A DNA stretch of 64,000 nt from CAUYXS01 sp965248495 (GTDB taxonomy: Bacteria > Chloroflexota > Dehalococcoidia > Lucifugimonadales > Australimonadaceae), in contig CBDFJL010000003.1 in NCBI GenBank assembly GCA_965248495.1, positions 1,240,001 through 1,304,000 of the forward strand. The letters run 5' to 3'. Shown piece by piece: positions 1-12,000 of this stretch; position 1 is the stretch's first letter, and each line of letters begins with the position of its first letter. The notes under the pieces were generated by a model, which saw nothing but the letters and a program-made list of their open reading frames with translations, did not search any database and was not told where the DNA came from. The translations under genes were made by a program, and so were the position numbers.

Positions 1-3000
1 GGCGACGAGTTCGGACGTTCCGTGGCGGTGGACGATAGCACCGGGACCATCGTGGCCGGGGCGTGGCACGACGATAGCAACGAAGGTTCGGCTTACGTCT
101 TCACCGAACCCACCGGCGGCTGGAGCGGCTGGGGCACCTTGACTGATCCTGCCAAGGCCAATTTGACGGCCACGCTCACCGCCTCCAACGCTGCGGTGAA
201 CGACTACTTTGGCCATTCCGTGGCAGTGGACGGTGACACCGTTCTGATTGGGGCGAGCGGGAGAGACAGCGGCAAAGGTGCGGTGTACGTATTTACCAAG
301 CCCGAGACCGACGGCGGTTGGACCGGCAACTTAGATATCGACACTGGTGACGCGACCAAGCTCACCGCCTCCGATGGCGCTAACGACGATTTCTTGGGTG
401 CTTCCGTAGCGATCGACGGTGGCACTGCCGTGATCGGGGCGATCGGGGATGACGCGAACGAAGACGACGGCGACGACACCAATAACCTCACCAATGCCGG
501 TTCCGCTTACGTTTTCATCGAAGGTCCTAGCGCGTGGAGTCAGGCGGCCAAGCTCACCGCCTCCGACCGCGAGGTCGACGAGCGAGACGACAGCCAGTTT
601 GGGATTTCCGTAGCGGTGAGCGGTGACATCGTAGTTATCGGGGCGGACGGAGTCGACCAAAGTGCCACCGAGACCAATTTCGGTGCGGCCTACGCCTTCA
701 CCAAGCCCGCCACCGGCTGGGCCGACAATACCGAGACGGCCAAGCTCACCGCCTCCGATGGCAACACTAACCACGATTTCGGCTCTTCCGTCGCAATAGA
801 CGGTGACACGGTCGTGGTTGGAGCGGAGGGGAAGGACAGCGGCGAAGGCGCGGCCTACGTGTTCGACATCGTGGACTGGGAAGACATCGCCGGTAGTAAC
901 GCGGGGACCACGTCCCATATCGTGACCGGTCTGACCAACGACATCGACCACACCTTCCGGGTGCGCGCGGTGGACGGCGCCGAAGCCAGTGATCCGTCCG
1001 CCTCTGTGGCAGGAACCCCGAAGGCAGCTTCCTACGCTCCGGTCAAACTCTTAAACTTTTCCGCCGCGCAGACTGGCGACGGTGAGGTAGAGATGACGTG
1101 GGACGCGCACCGCTACCCGCTGACCGTCAGTGGTTATGAGTTCAACCAGGACGGTGGCGATTGGAACGCCATCACAGGGAGCGATTCCAGCACCCATTCC
1201 CATACCGTCACTGGCCTGACCAAGGGCACCACGTACACCTTCGCTGTACGCGCCGTCAACGGCGCCGGTTCAACTGAGTCCGACTCCAGGTCCGTGACGA
1301 TAATCGGACAGTCGGCGGCGCCCGACTCATTCACCGCCGTCGCGGGCGACGAACAGGTGTGGCTTGGCTGGAGAAGCCCCGCAGATTTCACCATATCCGG
1401 GTACGAGTACCAGCAAAAGACCGGGGGCGACTTCGGCGACGATTGGACCTCCATTCCCGGGAGCAGGTCCGGGACCACCTTCCATATCGTGACCGGCCTG
1501 ACCAACGACACGTCCTACACGTTCCGGGTCCGCGCCGTGAACGCTGCGGGAGGAAGCGATGCGTCCGTCGAGAAGCCCGCGACGCCGGGGGAGGCGTCTT
1601 CGGCCCCGGGCGTACCCGAAGGCTTTGCCGCCAGACAGACCGGCGTCGGCCACGTGAAGTTGACGTGGGTAGCGAGTTCCAACCCGTTGAACGTCACCGG
1701 TTACGAGTTCAGACAGAACAACGGCTCTTGGACCACCATCTCCGAGAGCGATTCCCGCACCGTCTCCCACTCCTTCACTGGCCTGACCCAGGACGTCACT
1801 TACACCTTCCGGGTCCGCGCCGTCAATAACTCCAGCAATGGCGTCTCCTCCGGCGCCGAGTCCGTGATTGTCGTCGCCGAACCGGCAGCGCCGACCGATC
1901 TCGCCGCCAAAACGGGCGACACCCAGGTGGGGCTGACCTGGAAGGACCCCGGCAATGCGTCCATAGCCAAGTATCAGATCTTCCAGTTCCCTGAGAGTGT
2001 CACCAAGCTGATCTCCAGCGACCGCGATGGCGGAGACGAGTTGGGGTGGTCGGTCGCCGTGGACGATGACACCCTGGTGATTGGGGCCCTCGGGGACGAC
2101 GACACCGAGAATCTATCCGGTTCGGCCTACGTATTCACCAGGGTTGCCGGTGGCTGGACCCAGGCGGGCAAGCTCACCGCCAGCGATCCCAAGGTGGATG
2201 CCGGCTTCGGGCATGCGGTCGCCGTGCATGGTGACACCATCATCGTTGGAGCGTACGAGGACGACCTCGGAACAAAGACTGATGCTGGTGCGGCGTACGT
2301 CTTCACGAAGTTCGGCGGCGTCTGGGGCAACGCTCCGGTCTCAGGAGACCACAGAGTAGAGACGGCCAGGCTCACTGCCTCCGACGCCCTGGCCGACGAC
2401 GAGTTCGGAACGTCGGTGGCCGTACACGAAGACACCATCGTGGTCGGGGCTCCCGAGAAAGACACCAATCCAGACCCCAACGTCGACAATGCCAGGGGTT
2501 CAGCCTACATCTTCACCAAGCCTGCGAAAGGCTGGGCCGACATGACTGAGACGGCCGCACTGAGCGGCCAGTCGGATGGCGACCGGTTCGGTCGCTCCGT
2601 AGCGTTGCATGGTGACACGGTCGTGGTCGGAGCGTTCGAAGAAAACGGCGATAGAGGTGCGGCTTATGTGTTCACGAAGCGCGCCGCCACCGGAGTCTGG
2701 GACGATTGGGATGACACCAGTGTCAGCAATGCAACTCCCAAGCTGACCGCCTCCGACCGCGCCAGTGGCGACCGGTTCGGCCGAGCCGTAGCCATGGACG
2801 GAGACACGATCGTAATTGGTGCGCCCTACCACGACTACGACGACCCCGATGACAACACCAACGATGTCAGCGACTCCGGTGCAGCGTACGTCTTCATCAA
2901 GCCCGCCACCGGCGGTTGGGCCACCGACACCGAGACCGCCAAGCTAACCGCCTCCGAACGCGCGGAGAACGACCAGTTCGGGTATTCCGTCGCGGTGGAC

Positions 3001-6000
3001 AGCAACACCGTCGTGGTTGGTGCGGACCGAGACGACAGCAACCGTGGTTCCGCGTACGTCTTCACCGAGCCCTCCACCGGCGGCTGGACCGATACGGAAG
3101 GTACGGACCCGCTCACGGCCTACGATCGCAGTGGGAACGACCACTTCGGCAACTTCGTGGCGGTCGACGGTGACACCGTGTTGGTTGGAGCAGTCGGGGA
3201 CGATAGCGGTAAGGGTTCGGCCTACGTGTTCGGCACCGGTGAGTGGGCCGACATCCCCGGCTGCGGAGCGGCGACGATCTCTCACATCGCCAGGGGTCTG
3301 CGCAACAACGTCAAGCACACCTTCCGGGTCCGCGCGGTGAACGCGGCGGGAGCAGGCGACGCGTCTGAAGCGGACGCGAAGCCCGTGGCGGCGACGTTCG
3401 GCCCCTCCAGACCCGCAGACCTCACCGTCACTCAGACCGGCGTCGGCCAGGTGCGCTTGGCGTGGACCGCGAGCACTGAACCGCTGACCGTCAGGCGTTA
3501 TCAGTACAAACAGAACGATGGTGGCGGCTTCGGTAATTGGATCGGCATCGAAGGAAGCGATTCCAGCACCGCCTCCCACACGATCACCGGTCTGATCGGC
3601 GGGATCGAATACTCCTTCACCGTCGGCGCCGTCAACGGTGAAGGTCAAAACGCCTCGGACGTCGAGTCCGTAACTCTAGAAGCCCAGGCCGCGGCGCCCA
3701 GCAATTTGGACGCGGACGCGAGCGACGAGCAAGTGAAGCTGAGTTGGGACGATCCCGGTGATTCGACCATAGACGAGTACCAGCACTTCCAGATCAACCC
3801 GAGCAAGCTGACCGCCTCCGACGGCCTTCGGGGCGACGAATTCGGATATTCGGTGGCGGTGGACGGCAATACCGCCGTGATCGGGGCGTACCAAGACGAC
3901 CACGACGACGACGACGGCAACACCATCGGCAATGCCGGTTCGGCCTACGTCTTTACCAAGGTCTCCGGCGTGTGGAAGCAGGTAGCCAAGCTCACCGCCG
4001 ATGACGGCGCGGCGAACGACGAGTCCGGGTATTCGGTGGCGGTGGACGGCGACACCATCGTGGTTGGGACGCATCAAAACGACGCCGATACCAACGACAA
4101 CGACGAAGGCGCGGCTTACGTATTCACCAAGCCCGCCAGCGGCTGGGCCGACATGACTCAGACAGCCAAGCTCACCGCCTTCGGCGGTGCGGCGGGCGAC
4201 GAGTTCGGAATCTCCGTGGCTGTCGACGGCAACACCATCCTGGTGGGAGCGCACCAAAACGACAGCGACGATGGTGCAGCCTACGTCTTCACCAAGCCCT
4301 TCACCGGCTGGGCCGACAGCAGCGAGACCGCCAAGCTCATCGCTTCCGATGCCGCGGCGGACGACGAGTTCGGAATCTCCGTCGCGTTGGACGGCGACAC
4401 CGCGGTGATCGGGGCGCGTCAGGACGACGACAACGGCAGCCAGTCCGGTTCGGCCTACGTATTCACCAAGGTCTCCGGCGTGTGGAGCCAGAAGGCGAAG
4501 CTGATCGCCTCGGACGGCGCGGCGAACGACGAGTTCGGAATCTCCGTGGCGGTGGACGGCGATACCGCCGTGATCGGGGCGCGTCAGGGCGACACCAGGA
4601 ACGGTGCGGCTTACGTATTCACCAAGGTCTCCGGCGTGTGGAGCCAGAAGGCCAAGCTCACTGCCGATGATGGCGCGGCGAACGACGAGTTCGGAATTTC
4701 CGTCGCAGTGGAGGGCGACACCGTCGTGATCGGAGCATACCAGGACGACGATCACGGCGATCTATCTGGCTCGGCCTACGTCTTCACCCGGGACTCCTCC
4801 GGTGGGTGGCGCCAGAGGGACAAGCTCACCGCCTCCGACGGCGCGGAGCGGGACCGCTATGGGTATTCCGTCGGGGTCAGCGGCGACACCGTCGTGGTTG
4901 GTGCGTATTCGGATGATAGTAACGAAGCCAATACCGGTGCGGCCTACTTTTTGCGTATTCCGGGTTGGACCGACATCCCCGATAGCGCCGCGACGACCAC
5001 CTCTCACATCGTCACCGGCCTGACCAATGACGAGGAACACACCTTCCAGGTGCGGGGCGTGAACGCCGCAGGCGCGGGTTTGGCCTCGGCCCGCGCCCGA
5101 GGTACTCCCACGTTTGCGATACCGAACCGGCCCACGGGTTTCGCCGCGGACGCGGGCGATACCGTAGTGAACCTGAGTTGGGATGACCCCGAAGATTCGA
5201 CGATAGAGAAGTACCAACTGCTCCAGATTATTCAGGGCGGCAAGCTGACTACCGCGTCCACCGACGACCCGGTGGTGCGGGGCGACGGGTTCGGAATCTC
5301 CGTCGCGGTCGACGGCAACACCGCCGTGGTCGGGGCCTACAGGGACGACGACGCTGGCGCTGATTCCGGTTCCGCCCACGTCTTTACCAGAAGCTCGTCT
5401 ACCGCTCCGTGGAACTGGGCGGCCAAGCTCACCGCTTCCGACGCCGCGGAGAACGACGAGTTCGGCATCTCCGTGGCGGTGCACGGCGACACGATCGTCG
5501 TGGGAGCGCACCAAAACGACGCCGACGAAGGCGCCGCCTACGTTTTCACCAAGGTCTCCGGTGTCTGGGGCCAGAAGGCCAAGCTCACCGCTTCCGACGC
5601 AACAGCGGACGACGCGTTCGGAATCTCCGTGGCTGTGCACGACGAAACCGTGGTCGTAGGAGCGCACCTGGAAAACGCCAATGACGACGACCAAGTCATC
5701 ACCGACGACGTCAACGACTCCGGTGCGGCGTACGTCTTCACCAAGCCCGGGAGCGGCGGCTGGGCCGACACCACCGAGACCGCCAAGCTCACCGCTTCCG
5801 ACGCCGCGGAGAACGACCAGTTCGGAATCTCCGTGGCTGTGCACGACGAAACCGTGGTCGTAGGTGCGCACCTGGAAAACGCCAATGACGACGACGTAGA
5901 CACCACCGACGACGTCGCTGACTCCGGCGCCGCCTACGTCTTCACCAAGCCCGAGAGCGGCGGCTGGGCCGACGCCACCGAGACGGCCAAGCTCACCGCT

Positions 6001-9000
6001 TTCGGCGCCGCGGAGAGCGACGAGTTCGGAATCTCCGTAACGGTGCACGGTGACACCGTCGTGGTCGGGGCGCACAAGTACGATGTCGGCGTCGGCACCG
6101 AGAAGGCTAACGCCGGTGCGGCCTACGTCTTTATCAAGCCTACCGGCGGTCCTTGGGCCGACGGCACTGAGACCGCGAAGCTCATCGCCTCCGACGCTAT
6201 GAGAGGAGACGAATTGGGGATTGCCGTGGCGGTGGACGATAACGAGGACACCATCGTGGTCGGGGCCTACCTGGACGACGACAATGGCGACAATGCCGGT
6301 TCGGCCTACGTTTTCACCCAGGATTCCAACGGGTGGAGCCAGAAGACGAAGCTCACCGGCCTCTCCCGCGGAAAGGACGACTGGCTGGGGTATTCCGTTG
6401 CGGTCGTAGGCAATACCGTCATCGCCGGAGCGAACAAGTCCAACATCAGCGGGCCCGATTCAGGCGCCGTCTACCTGTGGATAGTCGCGCAGTGGGCCGA
6501 CATCAACGGTAGCGGACCGACGACCACGTCCCACACCGTCACCGGTCTGACCAACCGGCTCGAGTACAGCTTTCAGGTCCGCGCGGTGGACAAGGTGGAA
6601 GGGACCGGCGCCGGACCGCCCTCGGACCCCCTCAGGGCCACACCGCTAAAGCCGAAGCCAGCGGATCCGACCGGGCTCTCCGCTGTGGCCGGCGACAGCC
6701 AGGTGAAGTTGAGTTGGGGCGATCCCGTCGAGGGCTCGCCGCCCATCAACAACTACGAGCTATGGCAGCATGCCGAGCGCCCTATGCTGACCGCCGACGA
6801 CCGGGCGGCGAACGACGAGTTCGGGTATGCCGTAGCGATTGACGGCGACACCGCCGTGGTCGGAATGCCCGGAGAGGACAACCCCGATAATTCCGGCGCC
6901 GCCTTCGTATACACCAGGGACTCATCCGGCACGTGGAGCCAGGTGGCCAAGCTCAGAGCCAGCGATCCGAATGCTCAGGATAGAATCGGACTATCCGTGG
7001 CGGTGCATGAAGACACTTCGAATGGCGACACGATAGTGGTTGGCGCTCCCCACCACTCGAGCAGTAAAGGTGCGGTGTACGTATTCACCGAACCCAGCGG
7101 CGGCTGGGCCTCCACCAGCACTGCGGCGAAGCTCACCGCCTCCGACCACGCGGATGACGACGAGTTCGGAATTTCGGTAGCGGTGGACGGTGACACCGTC
7201 GCGGTCGGGGCCCACAACAATAATGCAGCCTACGTCTTCACCAAGCCTACCGACGGCTGGATCTCCACAACTACTGCGGCCAAGCTCAGCGGGAGCGACA
7301 GCTTCGGCAGGTCGGTAGCAGTCGACGCCGGCACCATCGTGGTTGGGGCCAGCGGAGACAGTGACGACGACCAGGGTTCGGCCTTCGTGTTTATAGAGCC
7401 CAACAACGGTTGGGCCGATAGCACCAGTGCTGGGGCGGCCAAGCTCACCGCCTACTCCCGCAATAAGGACGACAGATTCGGGCGTTCAGTAGCCATCGAT
7501 GGTGACACCATCGTGGTTGGCGCGAACGGGAACGACTACGACGACGACGACAACGATACCGATGACGATGAGGGTGCGGCATACGTGTTCATCAAGCCCG
7601 ACACCGGCTGGGCCAACAGCCCAGGCACCGAGACGGCCATGTTCACCGCCTCCGACGGCAAGGAGAAAGACCAGTTCGGAGTATCTGTTGCGATGGACGG
7701 CGACACCGTCGTTATCGGGGCGGACGCCCTGAACGAAACCAACAGGTCAGGGTCGGCTTACGTTTTCACCAAGCCTGCCGCCGGCTGGGTCGATAGTACC
7801 GAGGCGGCCAAGCTCACCGGGTCTGGCACCGCTAATCGCGACAGGTTCGGGCTTTCCGTTTCGGTAGACGGCCTCACCGTCATGGTCGGAGCAAACGGGC
7901 AGGGTGCCAGCAACGAAGGCGCCGCCTACGTATATGGCATCCAGGACTGGTCCCCCATTACCGGTAGCACGGGAGAGACCAGGTCCCACTTTGCGACCGG
8001 CCTGACCAACGATGCGGAGCACACCTTCGCGGTCCGCGCGGTGAACGACGGCGGCGCAAGCGGCCCATCTAATCAGGCGTCCGCGGAACCGGGGGCCGAG
8101 GCCTCGGCCCCCGCGAAACCCAGATACTTCTCCGCGGTGCAGGTTGGCGCAGGCGAGGTGCGTTTGGAGTGGGAGCCGAGCGCCGATCCCCTGGCCGTCG
8201 TCAGGTTTGACTACACGGCTGACGGCGGTTCCAATTGGCCGAGAGCCGTTGGGAGCCATTCCACCACCGCCTCCTACACCGTCTCCGATCTGACGGTGGG
8301 CACCACGTACACCTTCGCGGCCCGCGCCGTCAACAGCGCCGGAGAAGGCGTTTCTTCCGACCCTTGGTCGGTAACAATAGCTGTAGCGCCGGCGGACAGA
8401 CCCACCGGGCTCACTGCCCGCACTGGCGACGAGCAGGTGCAGCTGAGTTGGCATTACTCCGGCAGCCAAACGTCGATTACCGGGTTCCAATACCAGCAAA
8501 AGACCGGAGGCGACTTCGGCGACGATTGGACCGACATCATCGGAAGCACAGCGGTGACCAGGTCCCACATTGTGACCGGTCTGACCAACGGCACCACATA
8601 CACCTTCCGGGTCCGGGCCGTGAACGTGACCATCGGAAGCGACACGACCAACGAGGAGGACGCGACCCCGTCAGCGTCCGGCTCCCGCCCCGCCCGGCCG
8701 ACAAACTTCAATGCCGAGCAGACCGGGGTCGGCCAGGTGGAGTTAACGTGGGACACGGCCGGGGCGCGCCTGACGGTCACCGGCTATCAGTACACGGCTG
8801 ACGGCGGTTCCAATTGGAGCGACATCTCCGGGAGCGATTCCGGCACGGTCTCGCACATCGTCTCCGGTCTGATGGTGGACACGATGTATGCGTTTGCCGT
8901 CCGGGCCGTCAACAGCGGCATGCTCTCGGGCTTCTCTTCCTCCTTCCGCGACGTGACGATCATCGATGTGCCAAATATGCCCACCGGGCTCGGCACTACC

Positions 9001-12000
9001 GGCGGCGACACCCAGGCGACGTTCCACTGGAATGTGACGGTCGAAACCACGGATCGGCCGATAGACAAGCACCAGCTATTGCACCTTCCCCAGAGCAAGC
9101 TGACCGCCGACGATGGTGCTGACGACGATGAGTTCGGGTATTCGGTAGCGATAGATGGCAACACCGCCGTGGTCGGAGCGCACCAGCCCGAATACCAAGA
9201 CGAAAACGATATGACCGTCGAGGTGGGGCCCGGTGCGGCATACGTATTCGTCAAGGCCGACGGTGCGTGGAGCCAAGCAGCCAAGCTTACCGCCCCCAGC
9301 CCTGTGACGAACGACGAGTTCGGGTACTCCGTGGCGGTGGACGGCGGCACCGTGGTGGTCGGGGCCCCGGGGAGCAGCAGCAACACGGGCGCGGTATATG
9401 TCTTCACCAAGCCCGATGCCGAGGAAGGTTGGGCCAGCACAAGTACTGCGGCTACCCTAACCGCCTTCGGCGCCGAGGGTGGCGACGAGTTTGGAATCTC
9501 CGTAGCGGTGGAGGGGACCACGGTCGTCGTCGGGGGTGACCAAAACGGAAGCGGCGCCACCTACGTCTTCACCAAGCCCGGGAGCGGCGGCTGGGCCGAT
9601 GCCACCGAGACCGCCAAGCTCACCGCTTCCGACGGCGCGGCGGCTGACGAGTTCGGGATTTCCGTGTCGCTGAACGATGATACCGTGGTGGTTGGGGCGC
9701 ACCAGCCCCAGTACGAGGAGAACGGTGCAAACGTCGAGGTGGGGCCCGGTGCGGCGTACGTCTTCACCAAGCCTGCCAGTGGCGGCTGGGCCGGCAACAC
9801 TGAGGGGGCCAAATTCACCGCCCCCGACGGCGCGGCAAACGACGAATTCGGGGTCTCGGTGGCCATCGACGTTGATGTCGTCGTGGTTGGAGCGCACCTG
9901 CACGACGTCGGTGCCAACGCCAATGCTGGTGCGGCCTACGTCTTCACGAGGGATTCGAACTCCGGCAAGTGGGGCCAGCCGCTCAAGCTCACCGCTTCCA
10001 ATGGCCACGCAGACGATGGGTTCGGGAACTCCGTTGAGGTGGACGGCAATACCGCCGTCGTCGGGGCGTACCTGGACGACCGCGACAACGCCGCTCGTGA
10101 CACCGGTTCGACTTACGTGTTTGCCCGGAAGTTAGGGGTGTGGAGCCAGACGCTCAATCTCGCCGGCCCCGGTCCCTACCAGGATGACCGGCTCGGATAC
10201 TCCGTTGCAGTAGACGACGGTACCCTCCTGGCAGGCACGCCTCAGGACGACAATGATCCCGGTTTTGCCTACGCGATGGACATCTCAGACGCGGAGTGGA
10301 CGGACTTCGTCTCAACAGAATTGACCGACAACGGCGAGGATTACTTCTACCGGGTGCTCAATCTGACCAACGACCAAGAGTATGCCTTCCGGGTGCGTTC
10401 GGTGAACGCCGCCGCCAATCGTCCGTCTAACGAAACCGTCGCGGCCACGCCCAAGAGTGCGAAACCGGGCAAGACCGATGGTCTGTCCGCTCAGCCAGGA
10501 GATTCCCAGGTAACACTCAGTTGGGATGACCCGCGCGATTCGTCCCTAACCGGATACCAGGTGCTGCGGCCTCCCGAGCAGACCAAGTTCACCGCCGGCT
10601 CCGACGGCGAGAGGAACGGAGCGTTCGGGGCATCGGTAGCAGTGGACGATGCCGCCGTCGTGGTTGGTGGCACCGCCGTGGTTGGTGCGCCCAAGCACAA
10701 CGTAGGCAGCAAATCCAACGCCGGTGCGGCCTACGTCTTCACCGAGGTTGACGGTGTGTGGAGCGGCCCAATCGAGCTCACTGCCGGCTCCGATGGCGCG
10801 GAGAACGACTGGTTCGGGTACTCCGTAGCAGTGGAGAGCAACGTCGCCGTAATCGGCGCGTACCAGCACGACACCAACGATAACGCCGATGCTGGTGCGG
10901 CCTATGTTTTCATCAGGGACCCGCTTACCGGTGTGTGGAGCGAGCCAGTCAAGCTCATTGCCGACGACGGCGCGGAGAATGACTGGTTCGGGTACTCCGT
11001 TGCGGTGGACGGTGAAACCATCGTGGTCGGGGCACGCTGGCACAACGGAAAGGCGGGCGCGGCCTATGTTTTCACCAGGAATTCGATGACCCGTGTGTGG
11101 GGCAACGATCCGGAACCAGGGGAAACCCACAGGGTAGAGACGGCCAAGCTCACCGCTTCCGACGGCGGCGCATTCAACTATTTCGGTCACTCCGTTGCGG
11201 TGGACGGTGAAACCATCGTGATTGGGGCGCCGGGATACAACGCCAATACGGGTGTGGCCTATGTCTTCACCAGGAATTCGATGACCCGTGTGTGGGGCAA
11301 CGATCCGGAACCAGGGGAAACCCACAGGGTAGAGACGGCCAAGCTCACCGCTTTCAATGGCCACGCAGGCGATGGGTTCGGGAACTCCGTTGCGGTGGAC
11401 GGTGAAACCATCGTGGTCGGGGCCCAACAAGGCGACGGAGAAAGGGGTTCAGCTTACGTCTTTACCGAGCCCACCGGCGACGGCGGCTGGGCCGACAACA
11501 CTGAGACGGCCAAGCTCGCCGCTTCCGACCGCGAACTGGGAGATCATTTCGGAAACTCCGTTGCGGTGCGGGGCGGCTCCATCGTGGTCGGGGCGTACAC
11601 CGCCAACATCAACGAATGCGACGAATGCGGCGAAGATCTTCGTTCCGGTGCGGCTTACCTCTTCACCAAGCCGGCCGGCGCAGTCTGGGCCAACGATCCG
11701 AACAAAGACTACAGAACGGAGTCGGGCAAGCTCACCTTACCCACCAACGGAGAAGAAAGGGGCGACGAGTTCGGAAACTCCGTCGCCCTGGACGGCCAGA
11801 GCATAGTGGTCGGGGCACCCGAGGGCAACGATGACTTCGGTTCGGTCTACGTGTCGGACATCCCACAGTGGGCCTTTTTAGCAAGCGGAGCAGAAACCAC
11901 GTCCGCCACCGTGGAAGGCCTGACCAACGGCCTGGAGTACGCCTTCAATGTCCGCGCCATCGACTTATATGGAGAAGGCCTGCCCTCGGACATCGTTCAG

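Noticed and set aside
4762..6075. Long minus-strand open frame of over 400 codons opposite the giant gene (also 3676-4755 and 10546-11430)
   Set aside because: Composition follows the complement of the repeat code (runs of HGDSELVVRR-type periodicity); it has no family resemblance and no ribosome site. A shadow of repeats in high-GC DNA.
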